The notes under the pieces: generated by a model
What the model saw: the letters and a program-made list of their open reading frames with translations, nothing else
The model's database searches: none
Told to the model about the DNA's origin: nothing
Made by a program: the position numbers and the translations under genes
From: Astrothelium macrocarpum
Lineage: Eukaryota > Ascomycota > Dothideomycetes > Trypetheliales > Trypetheliaceae
DNA length: 64,000 bases
NCBI GenBank assembly: GCA_021030915.1
Contig: JAGEMR010000014.1
Coordinates: forward strand, 310,001 to 374,000
Direction of reading: 5' to 3'
Part shown: positions 1-10,866 of the stretch, in pieces
Layout: each line of letters begins with the position of its first letter
Numbering within the stretch: the stretch's first letter is position 1

Positions 1-744
1 GATCTGCGCCGCATGCAGATGCTGGAAAGTGGAGAATGCTTTGCCTGCCAAGTCATTCACATTGTGGCGCAGTGTGCGGACTGCGCCACGCCACCGACAT
101 TGCATGACTCGCACGTCCTTGTGGAGGACGTTGTAATCTGGGGATGAGATGCCCGTGCCTGCCGCTTTTCCCACAAGTTTTCACATTTGGAAGACATCCT
201 CGTCCTGTCATTATGGTGTGGCACGCAGTGGATTCACCACACCACCCCGTTATCACATGACTGAATTTTCATGCGAGATGGTCACAGTTACTAACCAATC
301 GTTCTAGTAAAGCGCCAGGCTTTCACACGCTTAGCATCGGTTAAGTCGCCGAGACATGACTAGCGGCAAGGGATCAGAATGCATCATCAAGTGGATCTAT
401 GATCTCCAGGTTTCGCGTACGCTGACTGAAGCGGGACGACCCTCGATCATCCTGTCAGATGGTCCCTCTGTGGGGCACGTACAGGGGGCCATTCAAGATT
501 TTTCTAAAGCTTCCTCCTAGCCGCCCGCCATATGTGACGACTGCTGCAGGAGTAAGCCATGGTGCATCAGATATCGCACGGTAAGTCCGTGTACGAAAAG
601 TCAATAGTGCTCGACGATGTAGCAGTACCCTCTGATTTGTAGGCTATGTAGCAAAGAATTGGACTAACGAGGTATCCGGTGATGATTGCCCAGGTTCCTC
701 GGAGCTCATCAAAACAGGATGAGATTCTGCCAAGAACGTCTTGT
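1..744. other. Left-edge intergenic stretch, nothing recognised
   Basis: No reading frame here looks like a protein and no RNA gene was seen. It is the downstream side of the minus-strand ribosomal-protein gene that ends at 745. Confidence 0.5.
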
Positions 745-1950
745 TTACTCTGTCAAAAATGGAAATTGCGGTAATTTCGTACTGCGTGCATTCTCAACGC
801 TGTAGAGATTGCGATCGTAAAGCTCCTGTTGAATAACCTTCGCACGTCCAACCTCCTTGTGCTCGGCGAATCGCGTTCTCCGTCGCCTATGTAGCTTCAC
901 ATTAGTCAATTCCGATAGTCTCTCATCGTCTTGCAGAGATGTGTGAAGCTTTTTTGGCTTCGGTTTAGTGAGGAGATTGTCGAGGAGTTCATGTGATGTG
1001 CCGCTTCTCTGAATGACTGGATCGGATATGCGCTTCCCAGTGAGCTGCATGACCCTCTTCACAACCTGCATTGTATTAGTGCTGTCATATTCTGTTGAAC
1101 CAAAGGAATCTTTAGAATGGCATACGGTGAATTTAAAACTTGGATCCCTAAGAGGCACGTCCACCCACGATTGCTCTGTCTGCAAGTTATTTTCTGTGCC
1201 ATTTCCCGAACTTGTATGTGCTATTGAACTTTTATGGCCTGGTTCGATATCTAGCAAGTTGCCGGAAGAGATGGGAATCGCTTCAAAGAAGAGCTCGCTT
1301 CCGTCCTTCCGCGTGGTGCTCAAAGAAACACTCCGTGTATCCTGCGATACTGTAATCCGGGCTTCATCAAACCTTTGTCCCACCTCCGCGAATTCGGAAA
1401 TGTCTTGACCTCCTGAGCCTCTCATCACAAGAGTTTCCACGACCGCTCGACGGATAGCTTTTAAGGGGTCCTCGCTATATTCTTTCGCATCTGAAAATTT
1501 CGCACCCGAAAGAAATCTAAAACCAGACTCTTGTAAGATGACGATGCTCAAAATCATCCAGAAAGCTTACGTTTGGAAAGGTTTGGGTATCTTCTGTTTG
1601 TCTCGCCAGGCCTTTCCCCCAACGCGCTCAAGCCCATACCAAGTAGAAGCTGGCTCATAAACATCACCAAGATGCCCTTCTCCTTTAGCCTCTACAGGGC
1701 CTTTCTCATCGATCGGCGTGGCCAAAGATGATCCGTCAGAAGGATCGCTCTGATTAGTCTTCGTTGAGAGAGATTTGATGTCGTCAAGACGTCGAGATGC
1801 TGCGGTGAAGGATCGACGTCCAGTTAGGTTGGGCGCGAATTGTTGAATTCGGTATTTACACGTGGGGCAAATCCATCGTGGCTTTGGAGCAGATTTCAAG
1901 GAAGCCGCAGCTGAGTTCAGGGGATATAGAAATGACCGTGAGTATACCAT
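745..1950 (-). CDS. Probable mitochondrial large-subunit ribosomal protein mL50-like
   Basis: Two exons, 1571-1950 and 745-1516, joined across a 54-nt intron (donor GTAAGC, branch CTTAC, acceptor TTTTAG). Phases match and give 383 aa. The N-terminus is basic and Ser/Ala-rich with RRSF, like a mitochondrial presequence, and carries a CPTC pair near residue 30. The stretch around residue 100 (YEPASTWYGLERVG) resembles the 'PA-TWDGLE-VG' signature I remember from fungal mL50 / '39S ribosomal subunit' proteins. The following segment (DPLKAIRRAVVETLV) fits the same family. The C-terminal half is rich in Lys/Arg and unrecognised. The ATG is the first in frame after an upstream non-coding region. 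Expected role: structural component of the mitochondrial ribosome. The assignment rests on family memory only; a general mitochondrial protein is the alternative. Confidence 0.6.
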
Positions 1951-3287
1951 TTCGAGGCAATAGTGTATGAAGCTTGAGCTATGAAGCTGTCGTCCAGAAA
2001 ATCAACTGTAGCCCCGATTCTGGTCCGTGCGCTACGATGGAAATGAGCCACCATGCCATTGATACTGCTTGTAACGACAGACAAAGCGTCCTACCACAAG
2101 CCTAACTTGTAACCTAATATTACCATAAGCACACTTCGTAGAACCCATACTACGGCATCTGAGCTGGATTGCTTGTCCAATTGGCGTGTTTGAGAACCAT
2201 TGAGGTCTACAATGCCTCTTACTAAGTCGAGAAAGTATGAAACGGCAAGTCTACAGTAATTCTCAGCAAGCCTCTCCTCAAGCCTCTCCTAAATCAATTC
2301 GCATCTGGCTGAGTATGCATCCATTAAATCAATACAAGCAAATACGCGCTATTATTGAAGTCGATTGGCCCGCTCTAGATCCGCCAACCACCTTAATCGA
2401 TCAGAAGCTACTCGACTATATCTTTGCCATGATAATTTCCCAGGTCATCGATAATACGCGGCTCAACCATCAGTGCTTAGGTTGTCTTGTTGAAATCAAC
2501 CAGTTCAGCTGCATTATCTTGATGCGCCATTCAAATTTCGAAAAAGCATTGCGAAACAATTGAACCGGCTTTAATTATTTATTCGCACCGCCTCAATACA
2601 GGCAGATTTACAGCCGAGACATTGACGCTACCCGTTCACATTCCCGTGCGTTCAGTTCAAATGTAGGCGATGTTTGAACTTCTTTCAAATGTGTAAGGTA
2701 GCGATCTTGAACTCTCGTTACCTTCTGGGTGTCTTGGGAATACGCCTGACGTCATTAGCCAGTCGCTTCAACATCCTCTTCTGTGCCTGGTTTTAGCCGT
2801 GTGCTCTGCCGGTGTTGCTCGGAGAGAGGCGCCCGCTTTCTCGGTTTCACATGTACTCCATAATCCATATCCTGGGGTAGCGTCGGTTAGCCCTTCAACT
2901 TGTCGACACTAGTTATGATATGGCCAACGTTCAATCTTAAATATCATTGCAACCAATTGGATCCATTTCCTTCGCTCGATCATCGACTATTTCAGCAAGT
3001 CATAAGCCAATGTGTTTTCATGCGTTGCTCCATTGAGTAGTAGACAGGGTTTACGTGCTAATCACCTTATGCTAATGGCTTCAAATATATTGTACCGCGG
3101 CTGTCCCTCGGCAAATTATTTGAGGTCCTCGTCACAGTTGTCAATAAGATGACGACTTTAGTTCTTCAGGGGGGGGTATGCTGGGTCCATTTCCGAGTCT
3201 TTACCTATAGACGGCCGCTTTCCAGCTGTTTTCCTTTCATATTTGGGTAGCTCCATTGACGGCGTGTAAGTATCGCCCGCTGTCACC
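1951..3287. other. Intergenic, divergent promoters
   Basis: This 1.3-kb stretch lies between the divergently transcribed mL50-like gene and the cutinase gene, so it should hold both promoters. A 108-codon frame at 2237-2563 has no recognisable features. A short direct repeat of the type AAGCCTCTCCT occurs near 2265-2290. Nothing else was seen. Confidence 0.45.
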
Positions 3288-4347
3288 ATGGCGAGGATGT
3301 TTTGGCAGCTTATTGCGGCCACCTTGACGCTGACGGCCATTGTCAATGCCACAGTTACTCCTCATATCTACCGTTCTCACAATCAAAGAAAGCGGCAAGC
3401 AGAAGCATGCTCTCCCCTTGAGCTCGTCATCGGTGTGTTAACCCATCATTTGTTGCTATATGGATCACCACGACTGACTCCGCTGTCTAGCTCGAGGCAC
3501 TGATGAACCCAGTGATCCCACTTACGGCGTCATTGTTGGAGATCCTCTCTTCAATGCCACTTCCCTTCTCATACCTGCTCTGACCGGTTATCCTGTCAAC
3601 TATCCTGCCAACTTAGATTGCGACTCGCGTAGTCTAGGCAGCACGGACATTCTGAATCATCTAGCGACACAAACCTCAACATGTCCGTCACAGAAGTTTG
3701 TGCTTGTTGGCTATTCGCAAGGCGCCGATGTAGTCCATCTCGCAACATCACAACTTGACCCGTCATATTACCCAGCCATCGATGCCATTGTCGTTTTTGG
3801 CGATCCTGGAAATCGTGGTCCGGGTGCATTCGATCCACTAGGCACAGCGGAGCCACCGTTCCCGACTGCTTTGGCGAACCGGGTGAAGGAAAATTGTGCA
3901 TTTAACGACCCCGTGTGTACAAACAATGGCACCGAGGTTGATGCTCACTTGAGCTATAATAACCCGGGTACTCCCTTTATTAACGATTCGGCCCGCTATA
4001 TCGAGTCACAGTTCAACAGTGGCGGCAATTCTGGACCGGACTCCACAGACGATTCTGCACCAGGTAATCAAACGCTTGCAAACCTCTCAGCGCTTGAGTC
4101 CCTTGCATCATTACTTGGCGAGACTTCGGTGACGGGTATATCGTCCTGCCCCAGCACCAGCGCTCCAGCTACAATCCCCACAAGTACCGGAAGCTTCCAG
4201 ACGGTGACGACTTCAACGGGCAGCGTCATTTCTGGAACCGTGTCGTCAATCGGATCGGTGGCTCCATCGATGGCTTCCTACAGGCGGTTGGCGAGGGCCC
4301 AGGCACCGGCTCCAATGATGCATCCGCTTCCAACTCCCAGAACGTAA
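3288..4347 (+). CDS. Secreted cutinase-family (CE5) serine esterase
   Basis: Two exons, 3288-3432 and 3491-4347, around a 58-nt intron (GTGTGT, branch CTGAC, acceptor CTAG), giving 333 aa. The start has a hydrophobic signal peptide (about residues 1-21) followed by a basic KR site that may mark a propeptide. The mature part shows the family hallmarks in order: ARGTDEPS near residue 50, the nucleophile motif GYSQGA (Ser about 124), and the NDPVC..DAH segment supplying catalytic Asp (about 188) and His (about 201). Known members hydrolyse cutin, other plant polyesters or acetylated xylan in the cell wall. A Ser/Thr-rich tail follows the catalytic domain, longer than in a plain 200-230-aa cutinase. 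The last 40 or so codons look less natural than a neighbouring frame (see findings), so the C-terminus is uncertain. Whether it is a cutinase or an acetylxylan esterase cannot be told here. Confidence 0.85.
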
Positions 4348-4572
4348 CTATGAGCACTGAGTACATATGGGCGCCATCAATGGTAGAAGAGGAATGCAAG
4401 TTGAAACGAAAAGGAGAAGTGAAGGGGGAAGTAATTTGCATCGCATAGCATACGAAGAGCTGCTTAGCTTTAGCTATAATAATATTTACATTTCGCTTTC
4501 TATCCTAAATAAGCCTATTTTACTGCAATATATCTAGCATGTGATTGGTTGGTAGAATATGCGATTACAAGT

Positions 4573-6878
4573 CTAGCCAGCCGATCTACCGCTACCCATT
4601 CTCTCGATATTGGTCATGATTCTACTCTTTCCCCCGCTAATACTACGATTAAGTCCACTTGGCGCCACTCTCCCGATTTTACTTTCCCCTACCGACACAG
4701 CAGCAGACCCACTGGGGGGCTTAAGTCCCGAAGGCTTCGATATACTTTTGCGGAAATCGTCAATGACGCTCGATGTCCCTGCCTCGGACTGCAAAGCCAA
4801 CATCTCATCCACCGCAGCGACCAACTCGCCCTTTTCTATCCGCTCTTGTTCGAGGTCTCTCACAAGTTGAGCGTGGACGGCTTGGACCGTCTTCATCTCC
4901 TCCGTGAGTCCGGCGAGCTTGGCCTTGTGCTCTTCGAGCTCCGTCTTTTGCTCTTCGTGTTTTCTCTGCTCAGCGGCACGTTCCTCCTCAGATAAGCCGG
5001 ACGGCAGCGTTCCTGAAAAGGTAGATTCTTTGGCAATCTGAAGTTCATCGTTCTGTTTTGAGAGCTCTTCAATTCTCTGTTGAAGCTCTGCACACTTTTT
5101 CTCCGACCTCGCCTCGTATGATTTCTTGAGCGTTGCAACCTTGGTCTCGTGTTTCTTCTTGTACACTGCATGCAACTCGCGGGAGACGGACTCGATTTTC
5201 TGATCGAGCTGAGCCTGAACAAGACGCTGAACTTCTTCTGCAGTTGCTATTGCGCTGGCTCCATTCTCTCCCATCATTTCTGTGACGTCGCCGGCGGACG
5301 GTCCTGACTTTCCCTTGGCCTCAATAGCCCTCGTCTCAGCTTCTTCTGCACGACGTTCAGCCTCTTCCAACCTCCGCAACAGATCATCTCTCTCTTTGTC
5401 GCTTTTCATGATTTCTTCCTTGACATTCCGAAGCACACTCTCGACTTCTTTGCCCCGAGTCTCCCATTCTTTCTTTTCCTTCTCAACATGCTCTCGCGCG
5501 TTTCGTTCCTCTCTCACCACTTCTTGCGCTTCGCCGACGCGACGTTCGGCGTCACTGACAGCCTTTTTCAAACTCTCCACTTCAGCCTCGCGACCGTTGA
5601 GTGTCGCCTTTAGCGATGATATCTCTGACTGATAACCGGACTTCAGAGATTCCAGCTCTCGGACGGTTATCGTCGGAATGGATCTTGGCGTTGGTGCTGG
5701 AGGCAATTCGAAATCGAGCAGGTTCAAGATGTTGTTTCCCCTCGATGGTGTGGCCGCTACCTTTGTAGGCGAACGTTGCCCGTTTATATAACTCAGTAAA
5801 TTTGATTCTGTGCTTGATTTCGTGGGAGATTTTCGAGAAGCGGCAGAGAATGACTCCATTTGTTGAGTAAAGTCAAGGAGAAGATTTGTAGTATTACCGT
5901 CACCAACGGCAGGTGTCTTTTGGCGGCGTGGAGTCGGCGATGGCGTGCGAGAGTCGTTCATGCCAGGTGTCTTTCGAGAAGTTCTAGGCGTCGCACATGC
6001 ATCAACTCGAGGAGTAGTTGTCTGTTCATAAATGATTAAAATCACCACGCTTCGAGTGTTTTCATTTTGTGTTGCTTGCGAAAGCATGGGGCAAGACTCA
6101 CCGAATTAGTGTGGCCTTTCTTTGCTGATCTCTGTAGGTTCTTCGTCAGTTCAGCAGGCACCTCTGAGAATGCACTGAAACATGTATCATCAATGCCTTG
6201 CTCTTCTCCTTCAGCTTCTGTACTCTGGTGTTGGATTTCTTGATGCGTCCAAGACTTCATAGCAACAGTGAGCCCCTCATTGTAGCGCAAAGGTGTTGAT
6301 TTGATGGGGCTCTGGATTTTGGAAAGCCCGGCGCGTTTTTGAGGAGACAAGTTGCTCACGCGTTTAGGGGTAGGGGTGCTGATGTTATCTGTGTCGTCTA
6401 ACGTTTGGCTCTGAGGCGATGGCTCATTTCTTGAACTTGAATTCACGTGTTGTACTGCAAGTTCTGAGATTATTTGTTTCGAAGGCGATGATACTCCTTG
6501 TGATTGGTTTTCTGAAGAATTCTGATCCGACAGCACCTCATCTTCATGTATTGGAAATGAAGTGCCCTGCTTTTGCACTGTCGAAGGCTCGTTGGAGGGA
6601 GGACTTGCAGATATGGCTGGCTGTTGTGCCTGAGTATGATCCTTTCGATCTGGAGTTCGGGGACCATAGGAAGTAGAAATAGTGAGATCGATTTCGGAAA
6701 CAAATGGTGAGCTTGGAGGTCCGTCGACTGCATCTATCAAATTACTGATGTACCTTTGCTTGACTAACGGAGAATCTGCAGCTGCAAAGGCTTTGTTGTT
6801 GGTATCTTTTTGGGCGGTCGGAGGTGATCTTTGCGCATTGATAGCTGAGTCTGTGGAAGGCGACAAGGGATTCGACAT
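4573..6878 (-). CDS. Coiled-coil protein, Cut12-like spindle-pole-body-associated candidate
   Basis: Two exons, 6102-6878 and 4573-6021, with an 80-nt intron (GTGAGT..ACAG), giving 741 aa. Residues 1-330 are Ser/Pro/Thr-rich and disordered, with many SP/TP sites suggesting CDK phosphorylation. A short block near residue 240 (DDTCFSAFSEVP) recalls the conserved 'FSAFS-VPN' element of fungal Cut12-type proteins. Residues about 380-680 are a long Glu/Lys-rich heptad coiled coil that includes a VYKKKHETKV segment typical of a conserved fungal coiled-coil family. The end is Ser/Gly-rich and basic. In fission yeast, Cut12 sits at the spindle pole body and helps mitotic commitment. The function here is inferred from weak motif likeness; the coiled coil and disordered head are what the sequence shows directly. 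Confidence 0.6.
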
Positions 6879-7284
6879 TTTGAGAGATTCAATGCGTTGT
6901 GGCGATTGTTGCTAGCAATTGAGACCCTTCCGGTGGTTCGACGCAGGTTTTGTTGTTTGGGTGTGGCTAAGATGCCCAATGAGGCAAAATAAAAACAAAG
7001 CTAGCCATAACCGCGTTAGTGTGTTTTTCATATATCGCCAGCGAAGAGCAGCGGAATGCAATACAAGATGCATCATGCTTGGCTGAAAATACAATTTATG
7101 TGGGAAGTTTCTGTTAGTTATAAAATATAGGTGACTAATCTAAACAATTTAGAGCTACTTAGGTAAAAGCTGACTTTGCACTTTCCACTATACAGGATTG
7201 AGTTAAGATTTAATCTTGACGAATTACTGTGCATAGGTAGGTGAAAGGGTAATCCAATTCGCAAACTTCCCGCCATTATTTCAA
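6879..7284. other. Short intergenic stretch
   Basis: AT-rich 406-bp stretch between two minus-strand genes. It should contain the promoter of the coiled-coil gene and the 3' end of the next gene. No motif stood out. Confidence 0.4.
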
Positions 7285-8446
7285 TCAAGAACTAGTCAAT
7301 CCCTCCGGCACTTGGCAATCTTCTGATCTTGGCCACTCACACTCTTCGCACAATACATCAGACTCCATCTGCACGCAGCCCTCTGATTCGTTCGCATCGG
7401 TATGTGATGACTGGCATGGAGTAGGTTTTGCCTCTTCTGGCTGCAAAATAGTCCAATCGGTATCAGGGATATGTTTGTGCTCGGCGTCCAAAGGGTTACT
7501 TCTCCCCTCCCCCACAGGTTGTGTAGACTCTGTAAGGAGTTTGTCATCAAGAATAGTAGATTCGCCCGTGTTCAAGAATTCCGACGATCCGGCGTATATT
7601 GATTTTGATTCCTTTGCAGCTGTCTCCCAAAATATGTTATGCTTATCACGAGGTTCCTCCGAGAGCGAAGACCTTTCTCTATTGCCTGACGTTCTGGTCT
7701 CTGTAGGGAAGAAACGCGATGGCTTGGACTTCCTGTATTCTCGAGCTTGGTCAGTCACCCATTGTCTTTGGAGCCACTCCGGTCTGGTGGCTTCTGTAGA
7801 GCTTCCAAAGCCAACAAAGTCATATCGACATTGCGGCTGCGAATACGCTTTACCGATCACGTGAGATTCATCTTGAAAGGTGTCATCTTTCCCCTCAGAT
7901 GAGGGCGGAGTAAGATCACCAGGCGCAAACTTTGATGTGCCACATGAAAGATGCTCCAGACCAGGAATCGAGCCCAAACATCTTCCAAAGTGCTCTTCCC
8001 ACAACTCCGCGTCTTTTGAACCTTGCCTGTTACCTCCGGGGCTTGAATGGCACCCCTCTCTTGCTGTTGTGGTTTCGGGCATCGTTCGCGGGCTGAGATC
8101 CGTACCGACCATAGAAGACGCGACCACAGGCGATAGGCATGGAATATGACATCCAGTTGGAGCCGGCGATGTCAATGGTTGCGGGGATCGTTCTCCTTTT
8201 TCAAGAGCAGGAGCATCTGGTGGTCAGTGAGTTCATGCACTGGATGTAGTCAACGGACATAGCTATACCTTGAGGTGCTGAAACTTGACAACCTCCCTCA
8301 CTTGACTCGTCCGTGTACATCATATTTTCAAGCGAACCATCTCTTATAGGAGACCCGTTTGAGCCAACATGGACTCTGCCCTTCCTCTTTTGCTGAGTGC
8401 CTGATGATTGATGAGCACGTCTGGGGCGTCTAGAGCTGTGGCCCAT
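7285..8446 (-). CDS. Unrecognised protein, 369 aa
   Basis: Two exons, 8269-8446 and 7285-8216, joined across a 52-nt intron (GTATAG, branch CTGAC, acceptor CCAG). Phases agree. The ATG at 8446 was chosen because the sequence from it is basic and low-complexity (MGHSSRRPRR), as in many fungal disordered proteins; the frame is open further upstream but without coding character. The protein is rich in Ser, Pro, Glu and Asp. The only compact-looking segment is about residues 160-210, with several Trp/Tyr/Arg residues (RPEWLQRQW, YRKSKPSRFF). I do not recognise a family. It is transcribed away from the Cys-rich gene, with 586 bp between the starts. It could be a nuclear or regulatory protein, but nothing proves that. 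Confidence 0.55.
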
Positions 8447-9032
8447 GTGGATACGGATCAAAGAACAATAATAATGCGATGGGTTGAAAGTTGATAGAAA
8501 TGTATAATGTGATGACAATTGCTAGACTTGACATTAGGAATGATTATGCCTGCTTAAAAGTTTTTCGAGGACAGCTTAGCGGCACGTTTTGATCCGGCAC
8601 TCACGACTCCATTACCATGGAACAGTAGGCGTGTTCGCTCTGGTTGAGAAAGGAGGCTTGGATCGGTACCTGCCTTGAGTTGCCCACCAAACACATTTCA
8701 GGCCACACAATCAAAAGATTTGCATCTTTTGTCACGGCGCTCCGTACCTGAACATACCTTGCCTTGGGTATCTCAAACACTGTTCGTGTAAACACATTAG
8801 GCAAATTACAAGTGGATGTTTGTTGACACATTGAGGAAGGAAGGCGCCTGCCGTCCTCATCACCAGCAACGTCTGTTTCCAAATCAGTTCTGCAAGCCGA
8901 ATACCCGTCCCACTTTTGTTCAAATTCCCCCAGATCCTTCCCTCTCAAACATTTGAGACTTCCCACCCTCAAACCTTCTCAATCATTCTCATCCAAGAAA
9001 GTCAGGCATTCAAGTGGAGTACTGCAGTCAAA
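8447..9032. other. Divergent promoter region
   Basis: This stretch separates the starts of the unrecognised minus-strand gene and the Cys-rich plus-strand gene. The part just upstream of 9033 is pyrimidine-rich on the plus strand (CTCAAACCTTCTCAATCATT), as is common at fungal transcription starts. No metal-response element could be identified with confidence. Confidence 0.4.
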
Positions 9033-10195
9033 ATGGCATCACAAACTAGTAACATCCCCTCCACCTGCTGCGGTCGCAGCAAAGATGAATGTCTCTGTGC
9101 CAACGAGGCAAGATGTTCTTGTGGCAAAAGACTCGCCCTGCAATGTGATTGTGAGAAAGCAGCCACAGAGAACGTAATCAAGGGAGCCAGCTGTGCATGC
9201 CGTGAGTTCCCCTCATTCACTCCCGCAATGACTTTGTTCCCCTTCTCCGATACATTTAACCACCTCCCGAAATGTAGATCTTGATCACAGAGGGAACTAC
9301 CGATTTGCCGTACTAACAAAAGTATAACAGAGAAGCGTCCAATCGGGAAATGCAACTGCAAGGGTATGGATAAATCAATTCCAGGAGGCTCACGTTCTTG
9401 CGGATGTGGAGACGATAGATGCCTCTGTGGAGTTAAGAAGACAGCATGTCCCTGTGGAGCCGCATGTCTCTACGGAGAGGGCAACACCACATGCAACTAT
9501 GGACATGGATGTCGATGTGCAAAAGACAAGACTATGTGCCTTTGCGGAACTGCATGTGCCTGCGGAAAGGACAACACCACATGCAATTGTGGAACTGGAT
9601 GTCAATGCGCAAAAGACAAGACCATGTGCCGTTGCGGAACTGCATGTGCTTGCGGAAAAGACAAGGCCACATGCCTTTGTGGGACTGGATGCCTCTGTGG
9701 AAAGGATAAACGAACATGTCTTTGCGGCACCAAGTGCCACTGCGGAGAAGACAAAACCACCTGCCCTTGCGGAACTGCGTGTCTCTGTGGAATCGGAAAT
9801 GCCACATGTTTGTGCGAGTCTGGAAAGAGAAAATGCCACTGTGGAGACGGAAAGGATGCTCACGGCCAGCTCGCCCAAAGTAAGTTATTATCAATATGCT
9901 CAAGACTTGCCGTGCTAAATTCAACTCAACAGAGAAGCGTTCAGTCGGAAAATGCGGTTGTAAAGCCAAGGGCAAGGAAGAAAAGAACAAGCCCATCTCG
10001 GAAGCTGCATGCCTTTGTGGATGTGAAGATGTCGTCGTCTGTCCTGGCGGATGCGAAATGCAAGTTCAAGGTCAGAGACCCCAAGATGGATATTGTACGT
10101 CGTCTTTTGCTCACACAAGAACAGGACAGTGCAGCTGCGATGAGACTGAGGCTGCCATCCTCGCGCTCGAGACGGACTTCACTGCAAAATTGTGA
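9033..10195 (+). CDS. Very Cys-rich metallothionein-like protein with tandem 15-residue repeats
   Basis: Three exons, 9033-9201, 9331-9879 and 9933-10195, give 326 aa. Intron 1 has a perfect TACTAAC branch site. I count about 60 Cys, nearly all in C-x-C pairs. The first 56 residues (CCGRSKDECLCA, CSCGK, CDCEKA) and the end (QCSCDETEA..ETDFTAK) match my memory of a common ~120-aa fungal Cys-rich family (I believe called DUF7871). Here the middle is expanded by eight 15-residue units of the form TxCxCGTxCxCGKDK (9441-9800). Exons 2 and 3 both open with nearly the same KR-x-x-GKC-x-C-K segment, suggesting exon duplication. Thiolate-rich proteins of this kind usually bind Cu(I), Zn or Cd; metal buffering is therefore a good guess but not shown. 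A further in-frame intron near 10070-10121 is possible; the frame is open either way. Confidence 0.75.
9441..9800 (+). repeat. Coding minisatellite: eight 45-bp units
   Basis: Eight consecutive 45-bp units encode TACPCGAACLYGEGN, TTCNYGHGCRCAKDK and six more of the same shape; a ninth decayed copy follows. Units alternate between a GKD and an AKD ending in the centre, so the array may have grown partly as 90-bp doublets. Two units have Tyr in place of one Cys. Confidence 0.9.
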
Positions 10196-10866
10196 GCTTC
10201 AGAGGACCGACTCAAGGCATTCGTTAGGTTCATATTGACACGACGGTATGCTGATGACCTCATTGATTGAAAGAATGTTACAGGAGGGTATGATTCAAGC
10301 TTGCTCTATTGCATCTCACTACGGAGGTCCGATGCATTCCTACACAAAGTAGACTTTGGTCGGATACAATGCTCCCTTGACTCTTAATTTAGACATCTCA
10401 GATTGCAGATAGAATCGATAATTGCTCGATAGCTTTAGAAACTTCCGTTACTACGTCGACACGTGAACTCAAAGGGTGAAACTCCCGAATGCCAGTGCCA
10501 AGAAGTTTGAGCTCCGCAACCACCCGCTACCTATTTGGGAATAGCTCATTAGCAACTGTAAGTTCATCCCAAGATCATCTTACCGGCGCGAACGGCATCT
10601 ATTGCGATTACTAAGGCCCTGTCAAACCGTATCCTCTTCATCGACTTTACCTAACTTTCCCGGAAATGCAGCTCTACCACTCTCGTCCCAACATTCGCCG
10701 CCGGTAACCTCCTGGAAATTGAAGCCAGTCCCCTCGGAGGTCCAAACTTGTCTGGCTTTGCTTGAAAGAGCTCCCCGCGACCAAAGCTATCTCAAAAACT
10801 GTACAGAATTGTGTGACTGAATGAGGGCGCCCGCCTACCGCTGTCTAACTCGAAGTCTCCTGGAGA
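10196..10866. other. Intergenic, 3' end of Cys-rich gene and AP-2 promoter
   Basis: Nothing recognised. Short frames here are not protein-like. A pyrimidine-rich strip precedes the AP-2 start. Confidence 0.4.

Noticed and set aside
2237..2563. 108-codon plus-strand frame
   Set aside because: No domain, no signal peptide and AT-rich composition like the surrounding intergenic DNA; likely chance.
8601..8972. 123-codon minus-strand frame before the Cys-rich gene
   Set aside because: Falls in the divergent promoter region and overlaps frames on both strands without protein-like character.
9376..9386. Possible 21-nt intron near the start of exon 2 of the Cys-rich gene (about 9365-9385)
   Set aside because: Far too short to splice; the frame is open through it.
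9390..9878. Long antisense and shifted frames over the Cys-rich array
   Set aside because: They are shadows produced by the 45-bp period, which keeps all frames open.
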